From Bacillus badius NBRC 15713 (GTDB lineage Bacteria > Bacillota > Bacilli > Bacillales > Domibacillaceae), in the NCBI RefSeq assembly GCF_001591605.1, contig NZ_BCVF01000013.1, positions 27,878 through 91,877 of the forward strand: 64,000 nt of DNA. Direction: 5' to 3'. Position numbers and translations under genes: made by a program. The notes under the pieces are model-generated. The model ran no database searches and was not told the DNA's origin. It saw nothing but the letters and a program-made list of their open reading frames with translations. Shown here piece by piece: positions 28,234 through 38,006 of this stretch; position 1 is the first letter of the stretch, and every line of letters starts with the position of its first letter.

Positions 28234-31200
28234 TTATTTAAGCACCACGTTCTCCTCACCAATGATCTCACGCAATTCAGTGAGCAGAGGTTCTGCCGGC
28301 TTAACGGAGTTTCTTCTGTGAAGCCTAACCGTTTGCCGGTTCTTCTCATAATGAAGAACGACAGGTGTTTCTCCTTGAAACCGATGGATTAGCCGGTGAA
28401 TATCTTCAAGGATCAAATGCTCATCCGGCGCTTCCGGTATTTTGATGTATAAGATTTTCTCTCTCTCTGCGCACCGCTCTTCCACTTGCTTGAGCGTATA
28501 GGCCGTTTTCACTATGAATTGCTTTCGTCCGCTTCTCTCTTCAGTATCCCCCGCTAAGTACAGGATCGATCCTTTTTCCAAAAGAGCGGAATACTTTCTG
28601 TAAACGGCCGGAAAGAACACGGTTTCTATTTCGCCGCTGCTATCTGAACAGTGGGCAAATGCCATGTTTTCTCCTTTTTTCGTACGGATCACTTTAACTT
28701 CATTTACAAATACGCCTATAGACACTCCGCGGCTGCCCGGGGACAATTCAGTAGCAAAAACCGCTCCTTCTTGCTTAAAAAGCGGTTCATACCGTTCTAA
28801 CGGGTGTGCTGATAAATAAAAACCAAGAACCTCCTTCTCCAATTGAAGCTTGTCCTCCATGCTCATCGGCTCTGTTGATGCATACTTTGGTTTTGGAAAG
28901 AAATCCTCTTCCGCACCCTCCATTGGCTGAATAAGCTGAGCATGCTCAATAGCAATATCAAGCGTAGCCAGCAAAACAGCCCGGTCCTCGTGAAATTCAT
29001 CAAATGCTCCGGCAAACAGCAGTGCCTCAAGTGCTTTGCGGTTCACTATTTGAACCGGCACCCGCAGGCAAAAGTCAAACAAATCGGCAAAAGGTCCTTT
29101 TTCCCGGGCATCCGTGATAGCCTTCATTACGCCTGCTCCAATACCCTTAATGGCAGCCAGGCTAAATCGGATGCTGTCCCCTTCAGCCTTAAAAGGGTAA
29201 TGGCTGGCATTAACAGACGGCGGCAGCAAAGCGATCCCCATTCCTTTCGCTTCCGCAGCATACTGTCTGACCTTATCCTCGTTGCCGATGGCGGAGCTAA
29301 GCAATGCAGCCATAAAAATAGTCGGATAATGTGCTTTAATATAGGCCATGCCATAAGCAATAAAACTGTAGGCCACCGCATGGCTGCGATTAAATCCATA
29401 ATTAGCAAACTGAACAATCATCTGATAAATCGCTTCGGCAGCTTCTTTGCTGTAGCCATTCTTTATTGCTCCTTCGACAAAATGGCGTCTTTCGCTGTCG
29501 AGCACATCCTTTTTCTTTTTACTGACAGCCCTTCTCAATAAATCCGCTTCTCCCAATGAAAAACCGGCGAACTTAGAGGCAATTTCCATAATTTGCTCCT
29601 GATAAATCAGCACCCCGTAAGTGGGCTCTAAGATGTCCTTTAAGTCCGGATGCGGATAGTGAACCGGCTGCCGCCCATGCTTCCGCTCTATATAGAGCGG
29701 GATGCTTTCCATCGGGCCCGGCCGGTACAGCGCATTGACTGCGACAAGATCTTCGAACCGGTTCGGCTGAAGCTTTATCAAAACGTTACGCATTCCAGCC
29801 GATTCCAGCTGAAAAATTCCCGTTGTCTTCCCTTGCGCGAGCAATTGAAAGGTTTTCTCATTCTGTAAAGGTATATTCTGCAAAGTTAGCCGTTTTCCTT
29901 CAACATAATAAATAGAATCGATCATCCTTTCCAGAATGCTCAAGTTGCGCAGGCCGAGCAAATCAATTTTTAACAGCCCTAATTCTTCAAGGTCGCCCAT
30001 CGGAAATTGGGTTAAAAGCACATCATCGTGGCCAGCTTGCACAGCAACAAGATCGGTCAAAGGCGGCTCTGTAATGACCATTCCAGCTGCATGTGTAGAG
30101 GTGTGGCGCGGCAGTCCTTCAAGCGTCAGGGCCGTTCGGTAAATGCTCTCATGTTCTCCTGTTCGATGCACCCACTCCCGAAAGCGGACAGAGTCTTGAT
30201 ACTGCTGTTCAAGTGTTAGCCCCGGCCGTGAAGGAATCATTCTTGACAGTTGCTCCAGTTCTTGGGAGGTTAAGCCAAATACCCGGGCTACATCGCGAAT
30301 CACCGCTTTCGCAGACAATGTCCCAAACGTAATAATTTGCGCGGCATGAAGCGTTCCATACTTGTTGGCCACATAGCGAATCACCTCATCCCGCCGATGA
30401 TCGGGAAAATCAAGATCGATATCCGGCATCGTTACCCGCTCAGGATTAAGAAACCGTTCAAATAGAAGGCCGTACTCAAGCGGATCGACTGTGGTAATGC
30501 CGAGCACATAAGCGACGAGCGAGCCGGCGGCCGATCCCCTGCCCGGTCCCGTTAAAATATGCTTATCCTTGGCAAACTTCATAAAATCCCAAACGATCAG
30601 AAAATAGTCACAAAACCCCATTTTTTTAATCGTTTCAAGTTCATAGGCAAGCCGGTCTCTATAGGCTGGCTTTTCGGAAAGACCGGCTTCCTCCAGCGCA
30701 TTGACACAAAGCTCTTTTAAGTATTCAGAAGCAGACCGGCCTTCCGGCAACGGATACTTCGGAAGCATGCGGCGATCGAAAGAAATCTCCACTTCGCAAG
30801 CGCCTGCAATGTTGACTGTTTGCTCCAGCGCCTCCGGCAAATCAGCAAACAGCTCCTTCATCTCCTCTTTAGAAGAAAAATATGACCGGTCATTCGCATC
30901 AATTTCCTTATCTGCTAATTTCCTGCCATCTCTGATCGCTTCCAGACACCGGACAGCGAACGCCTCTTCTTTATGTAAATAAGTAACCCGGTTCGTTACA
31001 AGCAGAGGAATCGAAAGATCCCCGCTCAACTCTTTCATCTTCTCGGTCACCATTTCCTCGTCCTTGCGTCCATGACGGGCTACCGACAAAAAAAAGTGCC
31101 CTGGGTCAAACTGCTGCTGCAATAAATCAGCCGCTTCTTTTGCCCGGACAGGATCGTTGATAAGCAGCTGCTCTACTTCTCCTTCATCCCCCGGAGTAAA

Positions 31201-31566
31201 GGCAAACAATCCAGAAGAATAGCCCTTGAGCCACTTTATTGGAATTCCTGTTTTTGCTCTTGTCTGAATAGCACTGGAAATTTTCAAAAGGTGATGATAG
31301 CCATCATTATTTTTGGCTAACAGCACGAGCGGATAAGAACGCTCCTCACCCAGTACGCTTTCAACATCCGCAATTAAACCGATAATCGGCTTAATGCCCG
31401 CTTTAAGGCACGATTTATAAAAAGGAACAGCTCCATACATCACATTGCGGTCTGTAATGGCGAGCGCGTCATAACCTAGCTCCTTCGCTCTTGCGGTTAG
31501 CCGATCAATGGCGATGGCACTAGACAATAGACTGTAGCCTGTTTGAACTTGCAGATGGGTAAACAT
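28234..31566 (-). CDS. dnaE: DNA polymerase III alpha subunit DnaE
   Basis: Replicative polymerase that, in Bacillus, extends RNA primers before hand-off to PolC. From the ATG at 31564-31566 (AAGGAAGG upstream) it has 1110 residues, starting MFTHLQVQTGYSLLSS; the much longer frame upstream has no support. Domains: N-terminal PHP (about 1-200), polymerase core with the catalytic Asp triad in MPDIDLDFPD near 385, helix-hairpin-helix in LAAIKGIGAGVMKAI, and a C-terminal OB-fold. Length is close to B. subtilis DnaE (about 1115). No terminator is obvious before the malic enzyme promoter. Confidence 0.96.
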   Translation of the reverse strand: MFTHLQVQTGYSLLSSAIAIDRLTARAKELGYDALAITDRNVMYGAVPFYKSCLKAGIKPIIGLIADVESVLGEERSYPLVLLAKNNDGYHHLLKISSAIQTRAKTGIPIKWLKGYSSGLFAFTPGDEGEVEQLLINDPVRAKEAADLLQQQFDPGHFFLSVARHGRKDEEMVTEKMKELSGDLSIPLLVTNRVTYLHKEEAFAVRCLEAIRDGRKLADKEIDANDRSYFSSKEEMKELFADLPEALEQTVNIAGACEVEISFDRRMLPKYPLPEGRSASEYLKELCVNALEEAGLSEKPAYRDRLAYELETIKKMGFCDYFLIVWDFMKFAKDKHILTGPGRGSAAGSLVAYVLGITTVDPLEYGLLFERFLNPERVTMPDIDLDFPDHRRDEVIRYVANKYGTLHAAQIITFGTLSAKAVIRDVARVFGLTSQELEQLSRMIPSRPGLTLEQQYQDSVRFREWVHRTGEHESIYRTALTLEGLPRHTSTHAAGMVITEPPLTDLVAVQAGHDDVLLTQFPMGDLEELGLLKIDLLGLRNLSILERMIDSIYYVEGKRLTLQNIPLQNEKTFQLLAQGKTTGIFQLESAGMRNVLIKLQPNRFEDLVAVNALYRPGPMESIPLYIERKHGRQPVHYPHPDLKDILEPTYGVLIYQEQIMEIASKFAGFSLGEADLLRRAVSKKKKDVLDSERRHFVEGAIKNGYSKEAAEAIYQMIVQFANYGFNRSHAVAYSFIAYGMAYIKAHYPTIFMAALLSSAIGNEDKVRQYAAEAKGMGIALLPPSVNASHYPFKAEGDSIRFSLAAIKGIGAGVMKAITDAREKGPFADLFDFCLRVPVQIVNRKALEALLFAGAFDEFHEDRAVLLATLDIAIEHAQLIQPMEGAEEDFFPKPKYASTEPMSMEDKLQLEKEVLGFYLSAHPLERYEPLFKQEGAVFATELSPGSRGVSIGVFVNEVKVIRTKKGENMAFAHCSDSSGEIETVFFPAVYRKYSALLEKGSILYLAGDTEERSGRKQFIVKTAYTLKQVEERCAEREKILYIKIPEAPDEHLILEDIHRLIHRFQGETPVVLHYEKNRQTVRLHRRNSVKPAEPLLTELREIIGEENVVLK

Positions 31567-31713
31567 CGGTCTCATCCTTCCTTGACGCTTTTCGTCCCTG
31601 ACTTCTTTCTTCATTATAAGACGGAGGCTGGCAAAAAGAAAATATGTTCTGTTTTCATAGGCCGGCCTGCTGCTACATATATAAATAGAAAGACAAGCAA
31701 CTGTGGAGGGCAT

Positions 31714-32049
31714 ATGGCAGAAACTTTTTTTGATGAACTATTTAAATGTTATTTTATCGCATTTGGCGTTTTGCTGGGCGGTTCGTTAATTGGCGGTCTA
31801 GCATCCTTTGCGACGGGGAGGCCGCTTCTAACCGGCATTTCTCAAATTAGCGAAGGCTTGCGGATTTGGGCTATCATTGCAGCCATTGGCGGCACATTTG
31901 ATACGGTATATAGTTTTGAACGCGGCTTTTTAAATGGCGAAACGAAAGATCTATTTAAACAATTTTTGCTTATTCTATCGGCAATGGGCGGCACCGCTAC
32001 AGGGACGGCCATTATCGTCTGGCTGACCGGGGAGCATATCTCGCCATGA
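31714..32049 (+). CDS. ytrH: sporulation membrane protein YtrH
   Basis: A 111-residue protein with three predicted membrane helices: CYFIAFGVLLGGSLIGGLAS, WAIIAAIGGTFDTVY and FLLILSAMGGTATGTAIIVW. In B. subtilis ytrH and ytrI are mother-cell (sigma-E) genes needed for efficient sporulation. The ATG at 31714 has GGAGGG seven bases upstream; a longer frame starting inside the divergent dnaE is discarded. It overlaps ytrI by four bases (ATGA). Confidence 0.93.
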   Translation: MAETFFDELFKCYFIAFGVLLGGSLIGGLASFATGRPLLTGISQISEGLRIWAIIAAIGGTFDTVYSFERGFLNGETKDLFKQFLLILSAMGGTATGTAIIVWLTGEHISP

Positions 32050-32555
32050 GAGTTCCATCTTTGCACAATAGACAAAGAACTAAGCAACTGCTGGCCGGGG
32101 CAGCAGTTGGATTCTGCCTCAGCTGGCTGCTCTTTCTCTACATGTTCGGGGCTATGCAGGAAAGACAGGCGGCCAAGCTGGAAAAACAAAAAAAAGTGAT
32201 GGATGAATTAAAAGTACAGCTGGAGATCTGGCAAGAAGAGTATAAGGAGCTGAACAAAAAAAACCTGCACAAGTTGACTGTGCAGGAAATAGAAATTGAT
32301 ATTATCAATTATAAAAAGTATGGAATTGATGATTCCCAGAGTATTTTCGCTGCAAAAGAACAAATAAAAGAAGATTTATCTGTTTTGTATGCGAAAGATC
32401 TGGAGACGGTCTACTCTCATAAAGAATTAATTCGGCAGACCATTGAAAACAAGAGATTAAAAATGAATAAGCGCAGCTACTCTCTTCATGTCAAAGAGTG
32501 GTATTTTTACACAACCGTTCATATTCAGCTAGAACTGGGCTTAGAAGGCGGCTAA
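32046..32555 (+). CDS. ytrI: sporulation membrane protein YtrI
   Basis: A 169-residue single-pass membrane protein: short basic N-terminus (RVPSLHNRQRTK), one helix (about residues 15-37, AAVGFCLSWLLFLYMFGAM), then a coiled-coil stretch (about 38-80, rich in Lys/Glu/Gln) and a C-terminal domain. It partners YtrH in sporulation by analogy with B. subtilis. Its end is only three bases from the end of the convergent nrnA, and I see no terminator there. Confidence 0.92.
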   Translation: MRVPSLHNRQRTKQLLAGAAVGFCLSWLLFLYMFGAMQERQAAKLEKQKKVMDELKVQLEIWQEEYKELNKKNLHKLTVQEIEIDIINYKKYGIDDSQSIFAAKEQIKEDLSVLYAKDLETVYSHKELIRQTIENKRLKMNKRSYSLHVKEWYFYTTVHIQLELGLEGG

Positions 32556-32558
32556 CTA

Positions 32559-33500
32559 TTATTTACTTTCCTGGCATAACCGTTCCAGATCGGCGGCTAC
32601 TTTCTCCGCTTCCTCCCATGAATATACAGAAGCACCGGCTGCAAGCGGATGGCCGCCGCCTTTATATTTTTTCGCAATTTCATTAATGACCGGCTTCTTA
32701 GAACGCAGACGAACACGAATTTGATCGGCTTCTTCAATAAAGAAAACCCACGCTTTGATTCCTTTTACGCTGCCAAGTGAGCTAACGAGCAGCGAGGCCT
32801 CAGAGGGGGCCACTTGAAATTCTTCAAGAAGCTCTTTTTTAAGCGTAACCGAAGCCGCCCCGCTCGGTGATAAGCGGAATGTCTGTAAAATATGGCCTTG
32901 AAGCTTCAGCACTTTTTCTTCTGTTTCATACATCCGGTCAAACAGCTCATTACGGTCAAAGTTATATTGCAGCAGCTCACCGGCAAACTCCATCGTACGC
33001 GTTGTTGTGCTGGGGTAAAGAAAGCGGCCCGTGTCGCCGACAATGCCGGCAAACAGCAGCCGTGCGGCCTCATCGTTCAAGCGCAATCCTTCTTCTTTGC
33101 CGCTAATATACAAATCATAAATCATTTCACTCACAGAGCTGGCCGATGTATCCACCCACAAAAGATCGCCGTACGGATCTTCATTCGGGTGATGATCGAT
33201 TTTGATCCATTCCTTTCCGAGCTTATAGCGCTGGTCACAAATTCTTTCCTGGTTGGCAGTATCGCATACAATAACGAGCGCCCCTTCGTACACTTCATCC
33301 TGAATGACATCCAGCTTGCGCAAATAGGCAAGTGTCGGCTCTTCTTTCCCGACCGTATACACATTCTTATGGGGAAAGGAAGCACGAATCATTTCCGCTA
33401 ACCCTCCTTGTGATCCGTAGGCGTCCGGGTCAGGGCGAACATGACGGTGAATAATAATCGTATCGTACTCTTTTATTTTTTTGATAATTTGACTCTTCAT
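32559..33500 (-). CDS. nrnA: oligoribonuclease / pAp-phosphatase NrnA (DHH family)
   Basis: Degrades nanoRNA (short oligoribonucleotides) and, in B. subtilis, dephosphorylates 3'-phosphoadenosine 5'-phosphate. From the ATG at 33498-33500 (AAGGAG upstream) it has 313 residues, starting MKSQIIKKIKEYDTI. Metal-binding motifs are RPDPDAYGS, VCDTANQERI and KIDHHPNEDPYGD; the DHHA1 domain ends with GGHPLAAGAS. Placement after ytrHI (convergent) and divergent from ytpI matches B. subtilis ytqI. Confidence 0.96.
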   Translation of the reverse strand: MKSQIIKKIKEYDTIIIHRHVRPDPDAYGSQGGLAEMIRASFPHKNVYTVGKEEPTLAYLRKLDVIQDEVYEGALVIVCDTANQERICDQRYKLGKEWIKIDHHPNEDPYGDLLWVDTSASSVSEMIYDLYISGKEEGLRLNDEAARLLFAGIVGDTGRFLYPSTTTRTMEFAGELLQYNFDRNELFDRMYETEEKVLKLQGHILQTFRLSPSGAASVTLKKELLEEFQVAPSEASLLVSSLGSVKGIKAWVFFIEEADQIRVRLRSKKPVINEIAKKYKGGGHPLAAGASVYSWEEAEKVAADLERLCQESK

Positions 33501-33596
33501 TCCTGTCTCCTTTGTGACATTCAGTTTTTTTAGTAGAATTTCCTCTGCATTCTCGTTAAAATGGAGATGTTTGAACAAATAAATGGAGGAAAATCT

Positions 33597-33902
33597 ATGC
33601 CCGTTTTAGCCTTTATTATCATTTTATCGTTGGCTTTTTACATTTTTTACAAAGTACAATATGTGAGAAGCAGACGGCCAATGGAGAAAAAATGGTTATC
33701 CGCTAAATCCAGTATGGCGCTAGGCTTGTTTGTCGGCATGTTTGGCTTGAATACATTATTTATCCAGCAGACGACAGTCTCATACATCGTTGCTGCTTTA
33801 TTCATGCTCATTGGTTTCACAAGCTTGTGGACAGGCTTTAAAGCTTACCGCCACGTACTTCCTTATGCACAAAGGGAAGCTGAGGAATTAAATAACCAAT
33901 AA
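33597..33902 (+). CDS. ytpI: YtpI family membrane protein
   Basis: A 101-residue protein with three hydrophobic helices (VLAFIIILSLAFYIFYKV, SMALGLFVGMFGLNTLF, SYIVAALFMLIGFTSLW) and a charged C-terminal tail. The ATG at 33597 has TGGAGGAA upstream; a frame starting 36 bases earlier overlaps the divergent nrnA. Function is unknown in B. subtilis too. It is a single-gene unit ending in a terminator. Confidence 0.9.
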   Translation: MPVLAFIIILSLAFYIFYKVQYVRSRRPMEKKWLSAKSSMALGLFVGMFGLNTLFIQQTTVSYIVAALFMLIGFTSLWTGFKAYRHVLPYAQREAEELNNQ

Positions 33903-33910
33903 GGTTTTGA

Positions 33911-33949
33911 AAGGAGGATGCCCTGCAGTCGTGGGACATCCTCTTTTTG
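33911..33949 (+). terminator. terminator after ytpI
   Basis: GAGGATGCCC / GGGACATCCTC stem followed by TTTTT on the plus strand. Confidence 0.8.
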
Positions 33950-33976
33950 ACGCTCGGCGATAGCGGCTCTTTTCTG

Positions 33977-35299
33977 TTATTGCCTATCCAGAATTTGGCA
34001 CATCATTAAGGCTTTCCCGACAAGAAGGCCGCCGTTGTAGACTTCCACATCGACCTTCCCGAATTTACGTCCGACCTCCAGAACGTTCGGGTGGATTTCA
34101 AGCAAGCTTTCCATTTGTACCGGCTTCGAGAAGTAAATCGTAATATTCTCCACAACAATGTCGCCTTTTTTTCTAGCCCGCAATGAACGCCTTGCCGCCT
34201 CCGTAACAATGGTCGTAAACACCCCATAAGAGATCGCGCCAAGCTGATTCGTCATCTGCGGAGTTACTTCAAACGTGTATGTTTCTTCTTCCTTATTGCC
34301 TGATACGTCAATTTGATTCGTAATCGTATCATCCAGCGTTTCTCCCATTTGCGGCTGGCGCTGGGCCATTTGCAATGTTTTCAGCACATCCTGCCGGCTG
34401 ACAATGCCTTGAATACGATTTTGATCATCAACGACCGGCAGGAGCTCAATGCCTTCCCAGATCATCATGTGGGCGGCAGCTGCCACGCTCGTTTTCATCG
34501 TAACGGTGATCGGCTGCTTTGTCATCACCTTTTCGATCAGCGTATCCTTATCTGTCCCCATTATATCCTTCGACGTAACAATTCCCTGCACCTTCAGCTG
34601 ACGGTCAAGCACAGGAAAGCGGCTATGAAGGGTTGTCCGGTTTTTCTCAATCCACTGGTTGACTGTATCGCCTACAGTAAGTGAAACTGTCTGGTCAAAT
34701 GGAGTAAAAATGTCACCGACAAGCACAATTTCCTTTTTAATTAGCTGGTCATAAATCGCGCGGTTAATCATCGTAGCCACGGTAAATGTATCATAGGCGG
34801 TGGTAATGACGGGAAGCTCCAGCTCGTCTGCAAGCTTCGTTACATGATCATCCGCCTGGAATCCGCCAGTAATCAGCACGCCCGCTCCAGCTTGCAAGGC
34901 CAGTTCATGTGCTTTTGTCCGGTTGCCGACAATAAGCAGATTATCCGGGCCAGTATATCTCATCATTGCTTCTAGCTTCATGGCGCCAATGACAAAACGG
35001 TTTAGGGTCTTATGCAAGCCGGCCCTGCCGCCTAGTACCTGGCCGTCAATAATGTTCACGACTTCCGCAAAGGTCAGCTTCTCAATATTTTCTTTTTTCT
35101 TTTGTTCGATCCGGATGGTTCCAACACGCTCGATCGCTGAAACAAATCCTTTAGCTTCTGCATCCTTGATCGCACGGTAGGCTGTCCCTTCACTAACTGA
35201 GAGCGCTTTAGCAATTTGCCGCACGGAAATTTTCTCGCCGATCGGCAATCCCTCTATGTATTGTAAGATTTGTTCGTGTTTTGTAATCAACTGTTTCAC
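33977..35299 (-). CDS. ytoI: HTH-DRTGG-CBS-hotdog protein YtoI
   Basis: A 440-residue multi-domain protein of unknown physiological role. The order is an N-terminal winged helix (about 1-55, IAKALSVSEGTAYRAIKDAE), a DRTGG domain (about 70-175), two CBS domains (about 195-310, with ILVGDIFTP-like and IQGIVSRQDVLKTLQ segments) and a C-terminal hotdog/thioesterase-like domain (about 335-435). CBS pairs usually bind adenosyl ligands, which suggests a nucleotide-responsive regulator. The start is a GTG at 35297-35299. The same fusion is known as B. subtilis YtoI. Confidence 0.92.
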   Translation of the reverse strand: MKQLITKHEQILQYIEGLPIGEKISVRQIAKALSVSEGTAYRAIKDAEAKGFVSAIERVGTIRIEQKKKENIEKLTFAEVVNIIDGQVLGGRAGLHKTLNRFVIGAMKLEAMMRYTGPDNLLIVGNRTKAHELALQAGAGVLITGGFQADDHVTKLADELELPVITTAYDTFTVATMINRAIYDQLIKKEIVLVGDIFTPFDQTVSLTVGDTVNQWIEKNRTTLHSRFPVLDRQLKVQGIVTSKDIMGTDKDTLIEKVMTKQPITVTMKTSVAAAAHMMIWEGIELLPVVDDQNRIQGIVSRQDVLKTLQMAQRQPQMGETLDDTITNQIDVSGNKEEETYTFEVTPQMTNQLGAISYGVFTTIVTEAARRSLRARKKGDIVVENITIYFSKPVQMESLLEIHPNVLEVGRKFGKVDVEVYNGGLLVGKALMMCQILDRQ

Positions 35300-35365
35300 C
35301 TGTCCCTTTCAGACTCGCTAATACAGTTATTATACTTTGAAATAAGAAGGGATTCAATTTGATTC

Positions 35366-35397
35366 AGAAAAGGCTGCAAGGTTCCTCTTGCAGCCTG
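35366..35397 (-). terminator. terminator after ytkL
   Basis: AGGCTGCAAG / CTTGCAGCCT stem followed by TTTT on the minus strand. Confidence 0.75.
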
Positions 35398-35404
35398 AAT
35401 GCTG

Positions 35405-36085
35405 TTACAGTTCAAGTGATTGTCCGGGCTCTAACACTTTGCCGTTCTTCGCTTCCAGCTTTTCAGCAAATGCGTGAGGGTCCTGCTGGATAGGCGGGAA
35501 CGTATTGAAGTGGATCGGAACTACTTGCTTTGCCTGCAAAAACTTAGCAGCAAGCGCCGCGTCATCTGGCCCCATTGTGAAATTGTCGCCTATTGGCAGA
35601 AATGCAAGATCGATCGGATGAAGTTCGCCAATGAGCTTCATATCAGAAAAAATCCCTGTATCGCCGGCATGATAAATGGTCTTTCCTTCAGCCATTAGCA
35701 AAACACCGGCTGGCATCCCCATATAAAGGAACGTACCATCTTCCTGCTCGATCCCCGATCCGTGAAACGCCTGTGTAAATTTTACGCGTCCAAACTCAAA
35801 CTCGCGGCTTCCGCCAATATGCATAGGGTGAGCATTCACTCCTTGATGGCTAAGATAAGTAGCCAGTTCATTTACTGCGATCACAAGCGCATTGCTCTTT
35901 TTGGCAAGTTCTACTGTATCTCCCACATGGTCCCCATGGCCATGCGTCAAAATAATAAAATCCGGCTGTTCATTTTCAACTTTTAAATCCGTTAAATCAT
36001 TGCCAGTAATAAATGGATCAATCAAAATTGTCTTGCCGTTTGTTTCCACCTTTACGATGGAATGTCCATGATAAGATACCTTCAT
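35405..36085 (-). CDS. ytkL: metal-dependent hydrolase, UPF0173 (YtkL)
   Basis: A 226-residue metallo-beta-lactamase-fold hydrolase. The metal ligands are in [20 protein letters not shown] and VPIHFNTFP. The length equals that of the UPF0173 family, whose substrate is not known. The ATG has AAAGGAG upstream. It is transcribed divergently from the pepQ-like gene; the 140 bp between them should hold both promoters. Confidence 0.94.
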   Translation of the reverse strand: MKVSYHGHSIVKVETNGKTILIDPFITGNDLTDLKVENEQPDFIILTHGHGDHVGDTVELAKKSNALVIAVNELATYLSHQGVNAHPMHIGGSREFEFGRVKFTQAFHGSGIEQEDGTFLYMGMPAGVLLMAEGKTIYHAGDTGIFSDMKLIGELHPIDLAFLPIGDNFTMGPDDAALAAKFLQAKQVVPIHFNTFPPIQQDPHAFAEKLEAKNGKVLEPGQSLEL

Positions 36086-36228
36086 ATGTAAAAACTCCTT
36101 TCACAAAATCATTTCCACTTCTACTATTCGATGAAACAACAAATTCCCCTGCATGTCTATCTTATTTACTTACTTCTCATTTATTGATAGGCTTTAACTG
36201 TCTCGATTTTTTTGAGGAGGAAGAAATA

Positions 36229-37323
36229 ATGAACAAACGATTAACCGCATTAACAGAGTGGATGAAAACAAAAGACATCCCTTTTGCTTTCATTACCGCT
36301 CCTGAAAACGTCTTTTATTTAACAGGATTTAGAAGCGATCCGCACGAGCGCCTGCTTGGCGTTGCCGTGTTTCCGGAAGCGGAGCCTTTTCTTATCTGTC
36401 CTAAGCTAGATGCAGCCGATGCCAAGAGCAGCGGCTGGGCATTTGAAATCATCGGTCATACAGATATCGAAAATCCTTGGGATATGATTGAAGCCGAAGT
36501 GAAAAACCGAGTAAAGAATGTACAGCAAATAGCGGTCGAAAAGCAGCACTTAAACGTTGAGCGTTATGAAGAGCTGGCCGGACGTTTCCCCGGCGCTGTG
36601 TTTGTTGCTGCCGAGGAAAAAATGGAGCAGCTGCGCCTGATTAAAGATAAACAGGAGCTCGCAGCCCTTAAAAAAGCAGCAGAATATGCAGATTTAGCAG
36701 TAAAAACTGGAGCGGAAGCGATTCGTGAAGGCAAATCAGAGCTGGAGATTTTGTCGGAAATTGAATTTGAAATGAAGAAACAAGGCATTGCTGAAATGTC
36801 CTTCTCGACCATGGTGCTCACGGGCACCAATGCTGCTTCCCCCCATGGAACACCAGGAAGCACGAAGGTACAAAAAGGCGACCTGGTTTTATTCGATCTT
36901 GGCGTAGTGTATGAAGGGTATTGCTCTGACATTACCCGTACAGTCGCTTTTGGGGAAATTTCTGATAAGCAGCGGGAAATTTATGAAACCGTATTAAACG
37001 CACAAGAGGCCGCTGTTGCTGCTGTCAAACCCGGCGCGATGGCAAAAGACATTGACTTGACTGCAAGAAACATGATTGCAGAAGCGGGATATGGCGACTT
37101 TTTCCCTCACCGCCTGGGACATGGGCTTGGAATCAGCGTTCACGAATATCCAGGCATTACAGAAACAAATACGCTCGTTTTAGAAGAAGGCATGGTCTTT
37201 ACAATTGAACCGGGCATTTATGTGCCAAATGTAGCAGGCGTCCGAATCGAAGATGATGTATATGTCACAGCGGACGGTGTGGAAATCTTGACCTCTTTTC
37301 CTAAACAATTAACATTTGTTTAA
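36229..37323 (+). CDS. Xaa-Pro dipeptidase, M24 family
   Basis: Cleaves dipeptides with C-terminal proline. From the ATG at 36229 (GAGGAGG upstream) it has 364 residues; an upstream extension overlaps ytkL and is rejected. Two domains: an N-terminal creatinase-like domain (about 1-130) and a C-terminal pita-bread domain. The dinuclear metal ligands are visible in FDLGVVYEGYCSDITRT (two Asp), RLGHGLGISVHE (His), IEPGIYVP (Glu) and RIEDDVYV (Glu). It most resembles B. subtilis YkvY-type PepQ. Stands alone between ytkL and the usp gene. Confidence 0.93.
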   Translation: MNKRLTALTEWMKTKDIPFAFITAPENVFYLTGFRSDPHERLLGVAVFPEAEPFLICPKLDAADAKSSGWAFEIIGHTDIENPWDMIEAEVKNRVKNVQQIAVEKQHLNVERYEELAGRFPGAVFVAAEEKMEQLRLIKDKQELAALKKAAEYADLAVKTGAEAIREGKSELEILSEIEFEMKKQGIAEMSFSTMVLTGTNAASPHGTPGSTKVQKGDLVLFDLGVVYEGYCSDITRTVAFGEISDKQREIYETVLNAQEAAVAAVKPGAMAKDIDLTARNMIAEAGYGDFFPHRLGHGLGISVHEYPGITETNTLVLEEGMVFTIEPGIYVPNVAGVRIEDDVYVTADGVEILTSFPKQLTFV

Positions 37324-37401
37324 AAAATTTCATATTTTTCGACTCACATCGGCTGTATCCCTGCTCTTTTTCATGTAGAATAAAAGAAAAAGGGGGAATC
37401 A

Positions 37402-37854
37402 ATGATGACAATGAAGTATGAAAGCATTCTAGTAGCAGTTGACGGTTCAAAAGAGGCAGAATGGGCATTCCGAAAATCGATTGAAATCGCTAAACGCAAT
37501 GGAGCCGCACTTAACCTGATCCATGTGATCGATACTCGCTCATTTGCAGCCATCGAAGCATATGACCGCTCGATCGCTGAACGGGCCACTGCTTACGGCA
37601 GCGACTTGTTGAAAGAATACAAAGAAACAGCTGAAGCAGCGGGTGTAGTCGCCATCAATACTTATGTCGAATATGGTTCACCAAAAGTTATCATCCCTAA
37701 AGAAGCAGCTAAACAAGTAAAAGCAGATTTAATTGTATGTGGAGCAACTGGCTTAAACGCTATGGAACGTTTCCTCATCGGCAGTGTATCTGAACATATT
37801 ACTCGCGCCGCTAACTGTGACGTTCTCGTTGTTCGTACAGACAAAGGAGAATAA
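37402..37854 (+). CDS. universal stress protein, UspA family
   Basis: A 150-residue cytoplasmic Usp domain protein. The ATP-binding motif GATGLNAMERFLIGSVS matches G-2x-G-9x-G(S/T), placing it in the ATP-binding branch. N-terminal ILVAVDGSKEAEWAF and C-terminal CDVLVVRT are standard. The ATG lies seven bases after AAAAGGGGG; starts two or three codons later are possible. Single-gene unit between pepQ and the convergent argGH, with its own terminator. The stress it answers to cannot be read from the sequence. Confidence 0.93.
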   Translation: MMTMKYESILVAVDGSKEAEWAFRKSIEIAKRNGAALNLIHVIDTRSFAAIEAYDRSIAERATAYGSDLLKEYKETAEAAGVVAINTYVEYGSPKVIIPKEAAKQVKADLIVCGATGLNAMERFLIGSVSEHITRAANCDVLVVRTDKGE

Positions 37855-37890
37855 TAAAAAAACCGCCTGTAACCGGGCGGTTTTTTTATC
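37855..37890 (+). terminator. terminator after the usp gene
   Basis: AAAAAACCGCC / GGCGGTTTTTTT hairpin immediately after the stop codon. Confidence 0.85.
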
Positions 37891-37948
37891 GCTCTTCTAG
37901 CGGTGTATAGTCTATTTTCTCAAGAGAAATACTTAAAAATATATTATA

Positions 37949-37994
37949 AAAGCCCCTCTTTTCTTCAAATGTTTTTGAAAAAAAGAGGGGCTTT
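37949..37994 (-). terminator. terminator after argGH
   Basis: AAAGCCCCTCTTTT / AAAAGAGGGGCTTT stem just past argH. Confidence 0.85.
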
Positions 37995-38006
37995 ACTCGA
38001 CAGTCC

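Noticed and set aside
31567..31713. 49-codon N-terminal extension of dnaE
   Set aside because: No ribosome site; the family N-terminus MFTHLQVQTGYS starts at 31566 with AAGGAAGG upstream.
36013..36228. N-terminal extension of the Xaa-Pro dipeptidase
   Set aside because: It overlaps the divergent ytkL and has no ribosome site; the ATG at 36229 follows GAGGAGG.
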